A DNA stretch of 64,000 nucleotides. Source: Antedon mediterranea (lineage: Eukaryota; Echinodermata; Crinoidea; Comatulida; Antedonidae). Location: positions 3,518,288 to 3,582,287 of the forward strand of contig NC_092676.1 in assembly GCF_964355755.1 (NCBI RefSeq), written 5' to 3'. Positions 40,075 to 50,840 of this stretch are shown in pieces; position 1 is the stretch's first letter, and each line of letters opens with the position of its first letter. Made by a program: the position numbers and the translations under genes. The notes under the pieces were generated by a model, which was not told where the DNA came from, made no database searches, and worked only from the letters and a program-made list of their open reading frames with translations.

Positions 40075-41830
40075 TTATTTATTTATTACGGTATATAAAA
40101 ATAATGTACAAAAGCAATAGCACATAGCTAATAATGTTTGTATTACAATAATATTGAAACGAAATCTATAAAAATACAACAATAAATTCGGAAAATACAA
40201 TTACAAAATTGCACAATAAGGCCTATTCACTGTAATTTACATTATTAAGAATCTTAAAATATATACACAATTTTGGAAAATACAATTGCATTTTAATTTA
40301 AAAAAAAAAAAATTTTACAGCATATCCTAAAACTATCTGCACTGTTCTTTATTTGATTATTATTATTATTATTATTAGTGTTATTATTATTATTATTATC
40401 TTTTAGAATAGGTGGCAATATTGCACAATTATTCACTAAAATATTCACAACATAAAAAATCTACAAAAATATACAACATTTCGGAAAATACAAATACAAT
40501 GCTAACTAAAAAAAAATATTAAAAATGTTTACAGTATATATTAATATTAAACGTAAACGTAATATTGCACAATCATTCATTTTTTTTTAAAATTTCATTT
40601 TTCACAGGAGGAATTTAATTTGTTTATAGTATAGGGATTCGTTGAATTTTTATATCGGTTAGTTCTTATTTTAGGTAATGTAAATTTATTGGGGTTACGT
40701 AAATCTAGATATATTAGGTCTTGCAGCAGGCAGCATAAATTATTACGATGCCTCTTTGACTTAAGGATACCTTCTCCAAATGTTAATATTAATTTTTCTT
40801 ACCGTTCAGCAAGGCTGGTAATTTTAAGTTGAGTAAAGGCCGTATCATAGCTCTCATAGTCCTGGCCAATTTCATTGGTCTGATGTTTTGTAATGCTAGA
40901 ATGCCAAACAACACATGCATACTCAGCCAGCGGTTGAATATAGAGTTGATAAATACTTATCATGTCACCAATAGGTGCACTATAGCCTCTCAATGCATAA
41001 AGAAGAAACATTCTTCTACTTGCTCTAGAAATAATAATTTTGATTTGGATATCCCAACCTAAGTTGTCTTGTAGCTCAAGACCTAATACTTTAATGCTAT
41101 GTACAGTATCAATTTTTTCACCACTTATAGTAAATTGGAGGTAGTTTATTTGGGATTGCATAAAATTGATATTAATAACATGGCATTTAGATGGCTTGGG
41201 TGGCATTTCATTTTGTTTACACCAACCACTCAAGGAATCTAAATGGAATTGAAGTTCTGATGATGTACTATTATTTTTTTATATTAATTATTTCTCTCAG
41301 TGTTAGATCATCCACAAATTTTCAACGATTATCAGTGGTGTTACCCGCATCATTCACCATAACGGTAAATATGCTGGGTCCCAGTTTGGTACCCTGGGGG
41401 ACTCTACACGTTATAGTTCTTAGTTCAGAACAATGTCCCTTAAATTTCACACACTGGGTGCGATTCATCAGAAAGCTGCTGATCGTTGGAATTATCGACG
41501 GTCTAAACACCAGATTCTATCATCTTTGAAATAGCAACATTATGGTTTATCCTATCAAACGCAGTTGTGAAATTAACTTACATAATGTGGCGTAGGTCCC
41601 TGGCACATCAATATTGGATATAACCGTATTCAACATATCTACTAAGTAATGTGTTGTACTAGTTCCTCTCACGTTACCATACTGTTTACAATCCAATACT
41701 GGTACGAAATCCGTTTTTAACCATCCCGCTAGGAATGATTCAAATACTCTACCCAATATTTTAGTTAGTGAAATAGGTCGTAATTGGCCAACCATTGTCG
41801 GTTTTTAACTTTAGGTACTGGTAATTGATG
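40075..41830 (-). mobile_element. LINE (non-LTR retrotransposon) remnant with reverse transcriptase
   Basis: On the minus strand, reading from high to low coordinates, the pieces follow reverse transcriptase order. PISLTKILGRVFESFL lies at ~41780-41730, a CRVPQGTKLGPSIF block near 41410, the catalytic FVDD at 41307-41318, KCHVININ near 41180, and a thumb-like region (KVLGLELQD..., YIQPLAEYACVVW) at 41100-40880. Stops and frameshifts separate them. An (AAAT)n tail on the minus strand near 40075-40095 marks the 3' end. It is dead, 5'-truncated and probably of the CR1/L2/Rex1-type group. Confidence 0.8.
40349..40401. repeat. (ATT)n microsatellite
   Basis: Two runs of ATT repeats separated by AGTG. 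Confidence 0.8.
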
Positions 41831-42075
41831 CGGTCTTCCACACAGTTGGACAAGTACACTGAAATTGCATTTTCTCGAGAATTACTTGTCTAAAAAACTT
41901 CATTTTTGTACAAGAGGCAAGAGTTATAATTTGTGATTTGTAATTTTAAAACATAATTTGATTTAATGTTTTTTGATGCCAGTAGTTTAAAAACCCTATT
42001 TCTTTTCAAATTCACTTGAATAAATCTTATGTAGGAGAATTTTACAGTAGACGGACTCTCGGAGTGGCTTTCTAG

Positions 42076-43592
42076 TTATTGATTGTTATTTACACGTTAC
42101 AAGTTTGTAATTTTGTGAATATGCATTTAATAAATAAATAGTATCAGATATTACACACGTTGGAAATTAAGCTATCTTTTTGTTGCTAATTTTTATTATA
42201 AAGTAACAAACAACTTTAACTTAATCAAGTTAATGACGGTAACATATTGAAAGTGAAACCATTAATTTGTTTTAATACTTTTTCACTATATTATTATTTA
42301 AGAAAACAATAACACTAAACCAACACGACAAGAATAACAAAGAAACAATTTGTTTTGTTATTGTTTTAACTTTAGATTTGACTTGCCTTTGGTTTAATGT
42401 TGCATTCACGCGGAAGTCGGAGCTGTTCAATTCTTAGTAGAACTGTTTATTATTTAACAAAATGGCACCTAAGTTGGGTGGCGTACATTTTATTTTACGG
42501 TAATGTAAATATAGTAGGCCTATCTTACTCCATATTGAATAACAAAAATAGATTTCATTGAATATATAATTATTTTTTTAGATTATGTAATTGATTGTTA
42601 TTATAGGAGAGGAAACAAATTTAATAATGTGGACCTTTTCAAATGTATGTTGACAAATTGAAGTATTTATTTATTAAAGTAACCGAGAGTAATATTAATG
42701 ACAAAAAATGATAAAGATTTTGGGAACTACATTATAAATTGTGAAGGTTACATCTTGGTGCATTCAATCAAACACAATATGGGTTTTGTTATTACAAAAA
42801 AACAAAGAAAGTTCCTAATACTTTTACACTGCAGGCCTACATTTAGAAAATTGCCAAAATAACTGTCTTAAAATGGACTTTGTTTAAAAGATATATAGAG
42901 AAAAGGAACAAATAATAAAATAATAATTTTTCTTATGTATTGATCAGTAACCCAACATATATCTACAGTAATATTCATTAGTTAGACAACAATATCTAAA
43001 TTCAAATAGACTAAAAATAAAACCTTAAGAACGAATTTATAAAATATATATAATAACATGATTAACAACCTAATGAACGGAAGAAAAAACAAACAACAAA
43101 CTAACTAAACATAGCCTATATGGATGAAAAATAAATGAAAAGACATCCGTAATGATTAACATAAAAATCTCCGAAATGTTTTAATGGGAAAATCATATGT
43201 ATGTAAGAAAATTAAAATGTATTTTTCAAATATGATATTTTAATTATAGTGTGCTAAGTGAAGACCCCTTTATTTCAATTCAAGTAGTGGTGATTATTAT
43301 ATTTAATATATAATAATTACGACCTCTAGAGGAAGCAAAGGAGGGTTGGGAGCCCTCTATTTAAATTTTACAATGTTTATTTAAAAATTTTCCTTAAATT
43401 GCGGACATTTATTCAATAACTATAATAGGTTTCTATAGAACAAGAAATAAAAAATGTGAAAAGTATAAACGAACATGCGACAATAGCATTTGGATTTTTT
43501 CCTACAAAAATCGCTTACAAGTAAAAGTAGATTTCAACAATAATATATTAAAACACAGAAATACCTCCTCAGCGTTTTAGTCAAAACATTCA
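42076..43592 (+). other. Upstream region of 43963, duplicated at ~54940-56220
   Basis: No gene is visible. It is collinear with the DNA upstream of 56567. It contains ACGACCTCTAGAGGAAGCAA near 43320, another CTCTAGAGG-type element also seen at ~50160 and, decayed, at ~56005. Confidence 0.5.
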
Positions 43593-43610
43593 CTCTAGGG
43601 GGCGGTATAC
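43593..43610 (+). promoter_or_regulatory. CTCF-like motif upstream of 43963
   Basis: CTCTAGGGGGCGGTATAC, about 350 bases before the start codon. It is the best-conserved form together with 34551. Confidence 0.5.
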
Positions 43611-43659
43611 ACCAGGAGTTTTACCTCATGTACAATAATGGAATATTATATGTTTACAC

Positions 43660-43820
43660 AACTTTAGTGCGGATGCGCAGTTATTTCTGTATATAGCATG
43701 TGACCAGGTTTGATGTATCAATACAGTGACTATATACAGTACAGGAATCAGATCGAGTGAGTGCTTAAACGGAGTACGATTTCATAACAACGCGAGTATC
43801 GACTAACAATAAGGCTAACA
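43660..43820 (+). promoter_or_regulatory. Proximal upstream module of the MAPHH/MAHHH subgroup
   Basis: GCGGATGCGCAGTTATTTCT, then a TGTATATA element and GTGACCAGGTTTGATGTATC, CAGGAATCAGATCGAGTGAG. The same order occurs at 50540-50700, 56258-56410 and, diverged, 61165-61300. The TGTATATA is a possible TATA-like element. Conservation among duplicates may reflect descent only. Confidence 0.45.
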
Positions 43821-43962
43821 ATAATTATAAAACATTATTGTTTAATCATCAGAATTTACCTACGTCTATTTGTGAACGTTTTTGTTTCATCATAAATGTC
43901 TAGTTTGGAAATTGATTTAAACTGAACTAAAGTAATATTGGAAGCTCAACTAGAAACTACCA

Positions 43963-45918
43963 ATGGCTCCTCATCATTGCTTGTTGTTCCTGATTATATT
44001 GTGTAGTATATTTTACGAATGTTTTGCACAAGTATATGTCTTCACAGAAGACCCGAAACCGGTTCTTGTTGCTGAAGGAAACACAGCAATTCTATCGTGC
44101 GCATGGAGGCCAGAATTGGATGAACGGCATACCTTTCAATGGGCATTTATCCATCAGGATGGTGGTAAGTCTCAATCAATTAGAATGTCAAATTAAAAAT
44201 ACAATCTAACAATCGACGCAACATCTTCTAATATTTTCATTTCCAATGTTGATTCTAATTACGCGGGAGACTACAGGTGTGATATCAGACACGGCGATAG
44301 AGACATTCTTTCTAAACAGGCTATTGTAGTGCTAGGAGAAATAACGTGCCATCCAGAATATGATAATGGTGAGATAGGAACAACGATGACATGTTCTTAT
44401 AATTCTTCTTATCCTTTTTTTATTTATGTACGATGGTATAAATCAGACAAACTAGTACTATCATACACACACGACAAACACGTTATAGAATCAATAGTTT
44501 TGACTGCTGAAGACGATGGAGCTGTGTTTACTTGTAAAGCTATCATCTCAAGTCAAGTATTAGGAACTTGTGAGACTACTCCGCTAGTATTGACTGTAGA
44601 TGCAGAGATTGAACAATCACCGCCAGGTACACTTCAGGTTGGTGATAGCTTTAATCTTACCTGTTCGGGGAAAGGTAATCCTGATTATTATAATTTTGCA
44701 TGGATGTGGAATGACAAACCTGTAGGATCGTCGCCACTACAAAATAAATTTGTAAAAGATAATGTGCTTACTGTGGCGAGTGTATCAAGCAGTGCCAATG
44801 GCAAAATAGTTACTTGTACCATTAGTCGTGATGGTCGTAACAGCAGTACAGCGAGATATACAATACACGTCTTAGAGAATACGCCTACTGTTACAAAGCC
44901 ACTATCAGCAAACAATGTCACAGATGAGCACCAAACATTGATTATTGTCATTGGCGTAGTTGCAACAGTTATTGTGATTTTGGTAACAGCAATTGTAATT
45001 TACATTTTACATAAAAGGAGTAAGAAACAGGATGGCAAAAAGACAAAACATGAAAGTGTAACATTGAAAGAACAAATGCATGGTAACACTGATCAAGACA
45101 TTATCAGTTCTGAACAATTTCGCGTAGAAAATAGACTTAGGCACGAAAAGATGATAACAAATTTGGCTGTATATGATGAGCCTGCAATGTCAGAAACTCA
45201 TGGAAACTTGGAGATTGTTTACGAAGATCCCGACGTGCCACCACATGAAAAATTAACAGAAAAATATAAATTCGATCATTTGGCATCAGAAGATACTCAC
45301 ATCACTAAAATGACAACTGAACCAGACAGCAAAAACGAGTATGACTATGCGGCAATAACAGACACCCACAGTGCCGAGATGACAGATGAAACAGACATTA
45401 AAAATAACTATGATTATGTGGTATCAGTAGACATCCACAGCACAGAAAATGAATATGACGATGTAACATCAGCAGACGATCAAAACGATGAAACAGAAAA
45501 TGAGTATGATTATGTGGAAACATCAGGCATAGGCGCCACAGAAAAAGAAGGCTCTGCAGAATACATTGAACTTGTTGATGACAACTTCAATGTCGACTGT
45601 CACCAGAGGAAGCCACTAACTAATATGCCTGCTGCATCTAAGTACAATGTTGCTTCAATGTCACAAACTTATAGAGCAAATGATAATGAGGCTGAGTACG
45701 AAAACAGTAAATTACATCGTTCCAAAGGTATCTCGACTTCTGACAACTCAAAGACCAAGTTATCACAGAGATCAACAAGAGATGGAATAACCATTTCATA
45801 TAATCGCGAAGATGACGTCACCAAGGTGCATACGAGTACAGTTGAAGTACCTGATACAAACGACGTGTACGAAAATGCATCGGTACGCACAAAAGCAGCG
45901 AAGGGTTCTAAGAAATAG
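43963..45918 (+). pseudogene. Three-Ig receptor, class B, interrupted by one nonsense codon
   Basis: The frame from ATG 43963 (MAPHHCLLFLI) to the stop at 45918 is open for 651 codons except for one TAA at 44194-44196 in Ig1, where relatives have TCA (SNSKYNLT). Everything else is intact: Ig2, Ig3, membrane helix (IIVIGVVATVIVILVTAIVIY) and a long tail with YDEP, YEDP, EYDYA, NYDYV, EYDDV, EYDYV, YIEL, KYNVA, YENS and VYENA. It is either a recent null allele or a sequencing error. Signal peptide and promoter motifs are normal. Confidence 0.85.
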
Positions 45919-47462
45919 AGGAAGAAAAACAGAACGAAACGTACAGAATAGTAATACAAAAACCAACAATGAAAAAGTGCACAAACGCATATTATAATAG
46001 AGACTACTGTCTCCAACACGTACAGAGGTGTGACTTATTCTTAAAAGTATTGTGAGACTAGTATGGGCCATGACACTTTCATGTTAAGAGAAATAGAAAA
46101 GAAGGCTAAATATATACGTTTATATCTTGAATTATTATAGCATGAGTTAAAAAAATATTGCAATTTTATTTAAGGAAGTAAATCAAAAATATTATATTAG
46201 AAATAATCAATTCTGAGATGAACATAAACCAGAAAAGGGAAGGGTAGGAAGTATTAACAGATGGTTACCAAGAATTAAAACCGTACAGAAAAGAGGAGAG
46301 AAAAACAGAATAAAATTCATCGATAACATATCCTTATTTGGCATGAAATAAGCAACAATAACATATCAACATGTGCAAGTACACGTGATCGCCAACACGA
46401 TTTTTCCATGTTTCTATATAAAACTACGATTTTATACGTCATTAGATTTCTATATAAATATAATTTAAATATTAAACTTTAAGCAACAACTTATTATTGA
46501 TCAATATTTACACGTTGCAAATTAGTAATTTTGTGAATATATATTTAATGTATTTCGTATAATTTATATAAATATTTCTATTTATATTTTTTGCTTTAAG
46601 GCTATCATTTGTTTACTACAATAGGTTTAGACTAGTTCAGACTTATGTTTTTCTTAGCAGAATAAATAAATAAATAAATAGTATCAGATATCACAAATGT
46701 GTGAAGGAATACGTTTAAAATGGTAACGTACCGTATTGTAAATATATAGTATCTTATTTCATAATGAATAACATTAAAAATATTATTTTTATTCTCTCAG
46801 CTTGAGTGTAGGCCTACTACTCACAGTACGGTCATGTAAATAATAGTATCTTATTTCATAATGGATAACAAAAATATATTTCATTGAATATGTAATTAAT
46901 TGTTGCTATAATCGATTATTATTATTAAATATATTATAAAGAGCCATCAAATTAAACTTCGTTTGTACTTGTTTGTTGATTAAGGAACAAATGAATGAAA
47001 AGAGCAGCAGTTGAGATCAACGTACGAGAATAAGAAAGTTGTAACAGAATAGTTACTAGGAAGACTTTGAGAATGTATGCAAAGCGACAAATATAAATGT
47101 TAAAGGTCATAGCTTGGTTCCTTAAAAAAATACAAAATGCGTTTTCTTTTACGAAATAAGGCCAAACATATCAGGGAAACGACATCCTTCTAAACATTGC
47201 ACTGTATATAGTTCTTGATACATTTAAAACATTTCTGAAATAACTGTCCCGAAATGGAATTTGTTTAAAAGATATCTACACTAGAGTAAAAAACATCATG
47301 TGGTCCATGTCAGTTGTTGTGCAGTTGGGCTCTCTTGATTATACTTTACGTTCCGGATTACATCAGTCGCATGTTAACCAGGACTCAGCCCGGAGGTCAA
47401 CCAACTACCAGATCCATCTCTAATTGTAATTATATTGTTCCTCGACCTTCATTAGAGATTTT
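45919..47462 (+). other. 3' flank and intergenic
   Basis: Repeated 3'-flank DNA up to ~47100 (compare 36640-37740). The poly(A)-like hexamer seen after 8676 is mutated to AATCAA here. The rest holds no recognisable gene. Confidence 0.45.
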
Positions 47463-47545
47463 TAGTCGCGTGGAAGCGACTCTATAGTTCACTATGTCGG
47501 TCGGTCGGTCGGTCTGTCGGTCTGTCTGCGCAAAATTCATTTTTA
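47463..47545 (+). repeat. AGTCGC hairpin-ended dispersed repeat
   Basis: AGTCGCGTGGAAGCGACT is a perfect short hairpin (AGTCGC/GCGACT). It is followed by ATAGTTCACTATGTCGGTCG and a (GTCG/GTCT)n run. A second direct copy starts at 47804. Confidence 0.65.
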
Positions 47546-47803
47546 ATCAACTTTCTACGCGTTTCTTGTCATTTTGAGCATGTCAAAAATTCCCATACGC
47601 GCGCGAATTTTTACGCGCGTGGTGCGCACGTAGCGTTAAATACATACTTTTTCGCGTGATTTATGTTTTTGCAGCCTTTTCTAATAATTTTACCATCTTT
47701 TAAACAATTTCGACTTAAAATTACGTCATACGAGCACGTCGAATTGGATAATTTGCGCACGTTTTTGATGAAAAAGTTAAAAAATTCGTCAAAATTATGC
47801 CTT

Positions 47804-47895
47804 TTTAGTCGCGTGGACGCGACTATAGTTCACTATGTCGGTCGGTCTGTCTGTCCGTCTGTCTGTCGGTCTGTCTGTCGGTCCGGTATCATTAT
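47804..47895 (+). repeat. AGTCGC hairpin-ended dispersed repeat, second direct copy
   Basis: AGTCGCGTGGACGCGACT, then ATAGTTCACTATGTCGGTCG and a (GTCT)n run. The open frame through it is low-complexity and not a gene. Confidence 0.65.
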
Positions 47896-47904
47896 GCATT
47901 GTAG

Positions 47905-48285
47905 CACGCGACTTAATGGCTGTTGGCCTTGTTAAACAATGTTTCAGTTATAAAGCGCCTATGTATTTTAATATGATTCCTAAAATCATTCGACAATCTG
48001 AAAATATTATTTCCTTTAAACGTGAACTTAAAGAATTTATTTCCAGCTAATATTGTTCGTATTATATATATATATTTTATCTGTCAACGATTTTAACTTT
48101 TATATGAATTTTATAACCATTGTAAATTTTTAGGCCTAATTTATGTCATTTGAATATTCAATATTTTATGTGTTTTACTGTATGTATGTTTTATCGAGGG
48201 CCCTAAATGATCAGTTCAATTAGGAACTGGATAGGCTACCCTCAGTAAAGATGGAAATAAATAAATAAATAAATAAATAAATAAA
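47905..48285 (+). mobile_element. 3' end of a LINE
   Basis: The frame to 48050 ends in FSYKAPMYFNMIPKIIRQ and SFKRELKEFI, which matches the usual C-terminus of LINE reverse transcriptase proteins (F...AP..WN.LP..IR...SFK..LK..L). After ~200 bases of 3' UTR it ends in (AAAT)n at 48253-48285. It is strongly 5'-truncated, and its junction lies beside the AGTCGC repeat. Confidence 0.75.
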
Positions 48286-48639
48286 TTTCTCATTAGGAAG
48301 TTCTTTTTCATATAGAAATGAATGATAATTATCTATATAGTAATTACGCTCTATGCACGGAAATTGCGAATCTACCGAAAATTAGCAGGAGGCATTTGAA
48401 GATCAGAAGTGTTCTTAACCTAGGCCTAGTGTCTAGAACAACTTTGGTAGTTGTTGACATTATGCATGAGGTCCTGTGTGTTATTGAACAACAATACCCC
48501 ACATAGATTTAATGTGCATTAATATATATCTAAGAAGTTTTTTTGTGGACAACAATATCTAAATGCAAATATACTAAAAATAAAACAATAAGAACAAATT
48601 TATAAAACGTATAACATGAATAATAATCTAATGAAAAGA
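48286..48639 (+). other. Intergenic
   Basis: Nothing recognisable; a 62-codon open frame here has no family features. Confidence 0.4.
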
Positions 48640-49640
48640 ATCTACAGAACAAACAACGAAAACTGCACCAACGACGCACCTTCATAGACACTTGTTTTGA
48701 GAATGTTTTGTCCCTAAATTAGAGGTTAATGCCAGGTATGATCTATTAAGGCTTTTATTATGTGAAATTTTTAACTTTCAACATTTGCAAACTACTGTCC
48801 CTACGTACAAGGGTGTGACTTTAAAGTATTGTAAGACTAGTATGGGCCATGATACTTCCATGGTAAGAGAAATAGAAAAGTAGGTTAAATATATACGTTA
48901 ATATCTTGAATTATTATAGCATGAGCATTGTATTGTAATTTTGTTTAAGTAAGTAAATAAAAAAATATTATAATGTTAGAAATAATAAACTCTGAAATGA
49001 ACATTAAGCAGAAGAAGGGAAGGAAGGAAGTACAAACAGATGATTAGCAAGAATTAAAACCGTACAGAAACGAGGAAAGAAACAGAGAATATAAAGTTCG
49101 TCGATAACAAATCCTAATTTGGCATGAAATAAGCAACAATAAAATATCAATATATGCAAGTACACGTGATCGTCCAAACGGTTTTTCCATGTTTCTATAT
49201 AAACTACGATTGTATACGTCATTATATTTTATATAAGTATAATATAGATATTAAACGTTAAGACATACAAAAGTAGGTAGTAAAAGGTAGATATGTACAC
49301 GTTGCAAATTAGTAATTTTATTGAATATGTAAGTAATATAATACATATTTCTATTTCATATTTTTTCTTTAAGATTATTATATTCTACATTCATTCTATA
49401 TTCTATCTCAGACTTTTGTAATATTTTTCCTTTAAACGCTGGAAGGAATTCATTACAAATGTTATTTTATTCTCTCAAGTGGAGTGTAGTCTATCGTTTT
49501 ATTTTACTACATATTGAATAACATAAATATATTTCATTGAATATGTAATTGGTTTTGGTTTTATTATAAGAGAGCAAACAAATTTAACATAATAAAGTGA
49601 TTTTTTTTTCAAATGTTTGTTTTACTTGTTTGTTGTGTGA
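48640..49640 (+). other. Orphan 3' flank of a receptor gene
   Basis: Contains GAAAACTGCACCAAC, AGAGGTTAATGCCAGGTATG, the GTGTGACTT segment and AAGTAAATAAAAAAATAT in the order seen after class B and C stops (compare 63400-63720). No coding sequence precedes it, which indicates a deleted gene copy. Confidence 0.6.
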
Positions 49641-50451
49641 ATTTACATTTGAATATAAAACGACAAACATTGAAAAACGTTGAAAATTAAGCAATAATGG
49701 TTATTGTTTATTTATTTTTGTTTTTAGCTTTATATTTACATAAATAAAAAAATCTTAAATTAGGCTCTCAAAATGAGATTTCATTTAGGTTAGTTGATTT
49801 TCATCGTCATCATAATTATTCATTTCTGATTGTTTAAATAATTATTAAAAAAAAACAAAATTCAAAACATACAAGCAGGTATATACTTTGTGGTGCCACT
49901 ACTAGTTTGGTCCTGAGAAAACTTGCAATCCAAAAACATTGCACACATTTTACGGTGAAGAATATTAGAATTGGAACTTGCTAGTTATCATGTCAGTATA
50001 GTGGGCCTATTGTGTTTAGTTAATTCACCCTATATACGCTTTATTATTTATATTTTTTAAATTATCTTATGTTTTGTTTGTATTGTTTTTATTTTGATAA
50101 GTTTGCCACTGATAAACTAAAGTGAAGACCAATACTTAATAAAATAAATAATACGCACGCCCTCTTGAGGAAGCAAACGAAAGCTTGAAGCACGCCCTCT
50201 TGAGGAAGCAAACAGGAGTTTGAAGCCCTTCAATTCTACAATGTTTATTTAAAAACCTTTCTCAATAAAAAAAAATATGGTCGTGGACATATATTCAATA
50301 ATTAGGCCTCTTTTGATCTATTCATACAGAATAAGAAATACAAATGTATAACGAACATGCGACAATAGTAATTGGATATTTTTCTAAAAAATACCTTACA
50401 ACATTGTGTACCAGTAGATCACAACAACTTACGTTTTAGACCAAACCTTCA
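49641..50451 (+). other. Upstream region of 50841
   Basis: No gene is visible. CACGCCCTCTTGAGGAAGCA occurs twice in tandem (50157 and 50190), a duplicated CTCTAGAGG-type element. Confidence 0.5.
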
Positions 50452-50465
50452 CTGTGGGGGCGGTA
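50452..50465 (+). promoter_or_regulatory. CTCF-like motif upstream of 50841
   Basis: CTGTGGGGGCGGTA, a diverged copy that has lost the AG of the core. It lies about 375 bases before the start codon. Confidence 0.4.
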
Positions 50466-50539
50466 AACATTTATAGTACAGTAGTTTCAGCTATTTTACC
50501 TATACAATAATGGAATAAGATGTTTACAAAACTTTAGAG

Positions 50540-50700
50540 CGGATACGCAGTTATTTCTGTATATACCAAGTGACCAGGTTTGATGTATCAATACAGTGAC
50601 TAGATACAGTACAGGAATCAGATCGAGTGAGTGTTTAAACTGAGTACGATTTCATAACAACGCGAGTATCGACTAACAATAAGGCTTACATTATAAACAT
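50540..50700 (+). promoter_or_regulatory. Proximal upstream module of 50841
   Basis: Same elements and order as 43660-43820, nearly identical. Confidence 0.45.
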
Positions 50701-50840
50701 TACTGTTTAATCATCAGAATTTACCTACGTTTATTTGTATACGTTTTAATTTTATCATGAATATCTAGTTTGGAAATTGATTTAAACTGAACTAAAGTAA
50801 TAGAAGCTGAACTAGAAACTACCAAGTCACAGTGTTTATA

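Noticed and set aside
47663-47935. Open frame through the GTCG/GTCT tetranucleotide runs
   Set aside because: Low-complexity Ser/Val/Cys-rich translation of a simple repeat; not a gene.
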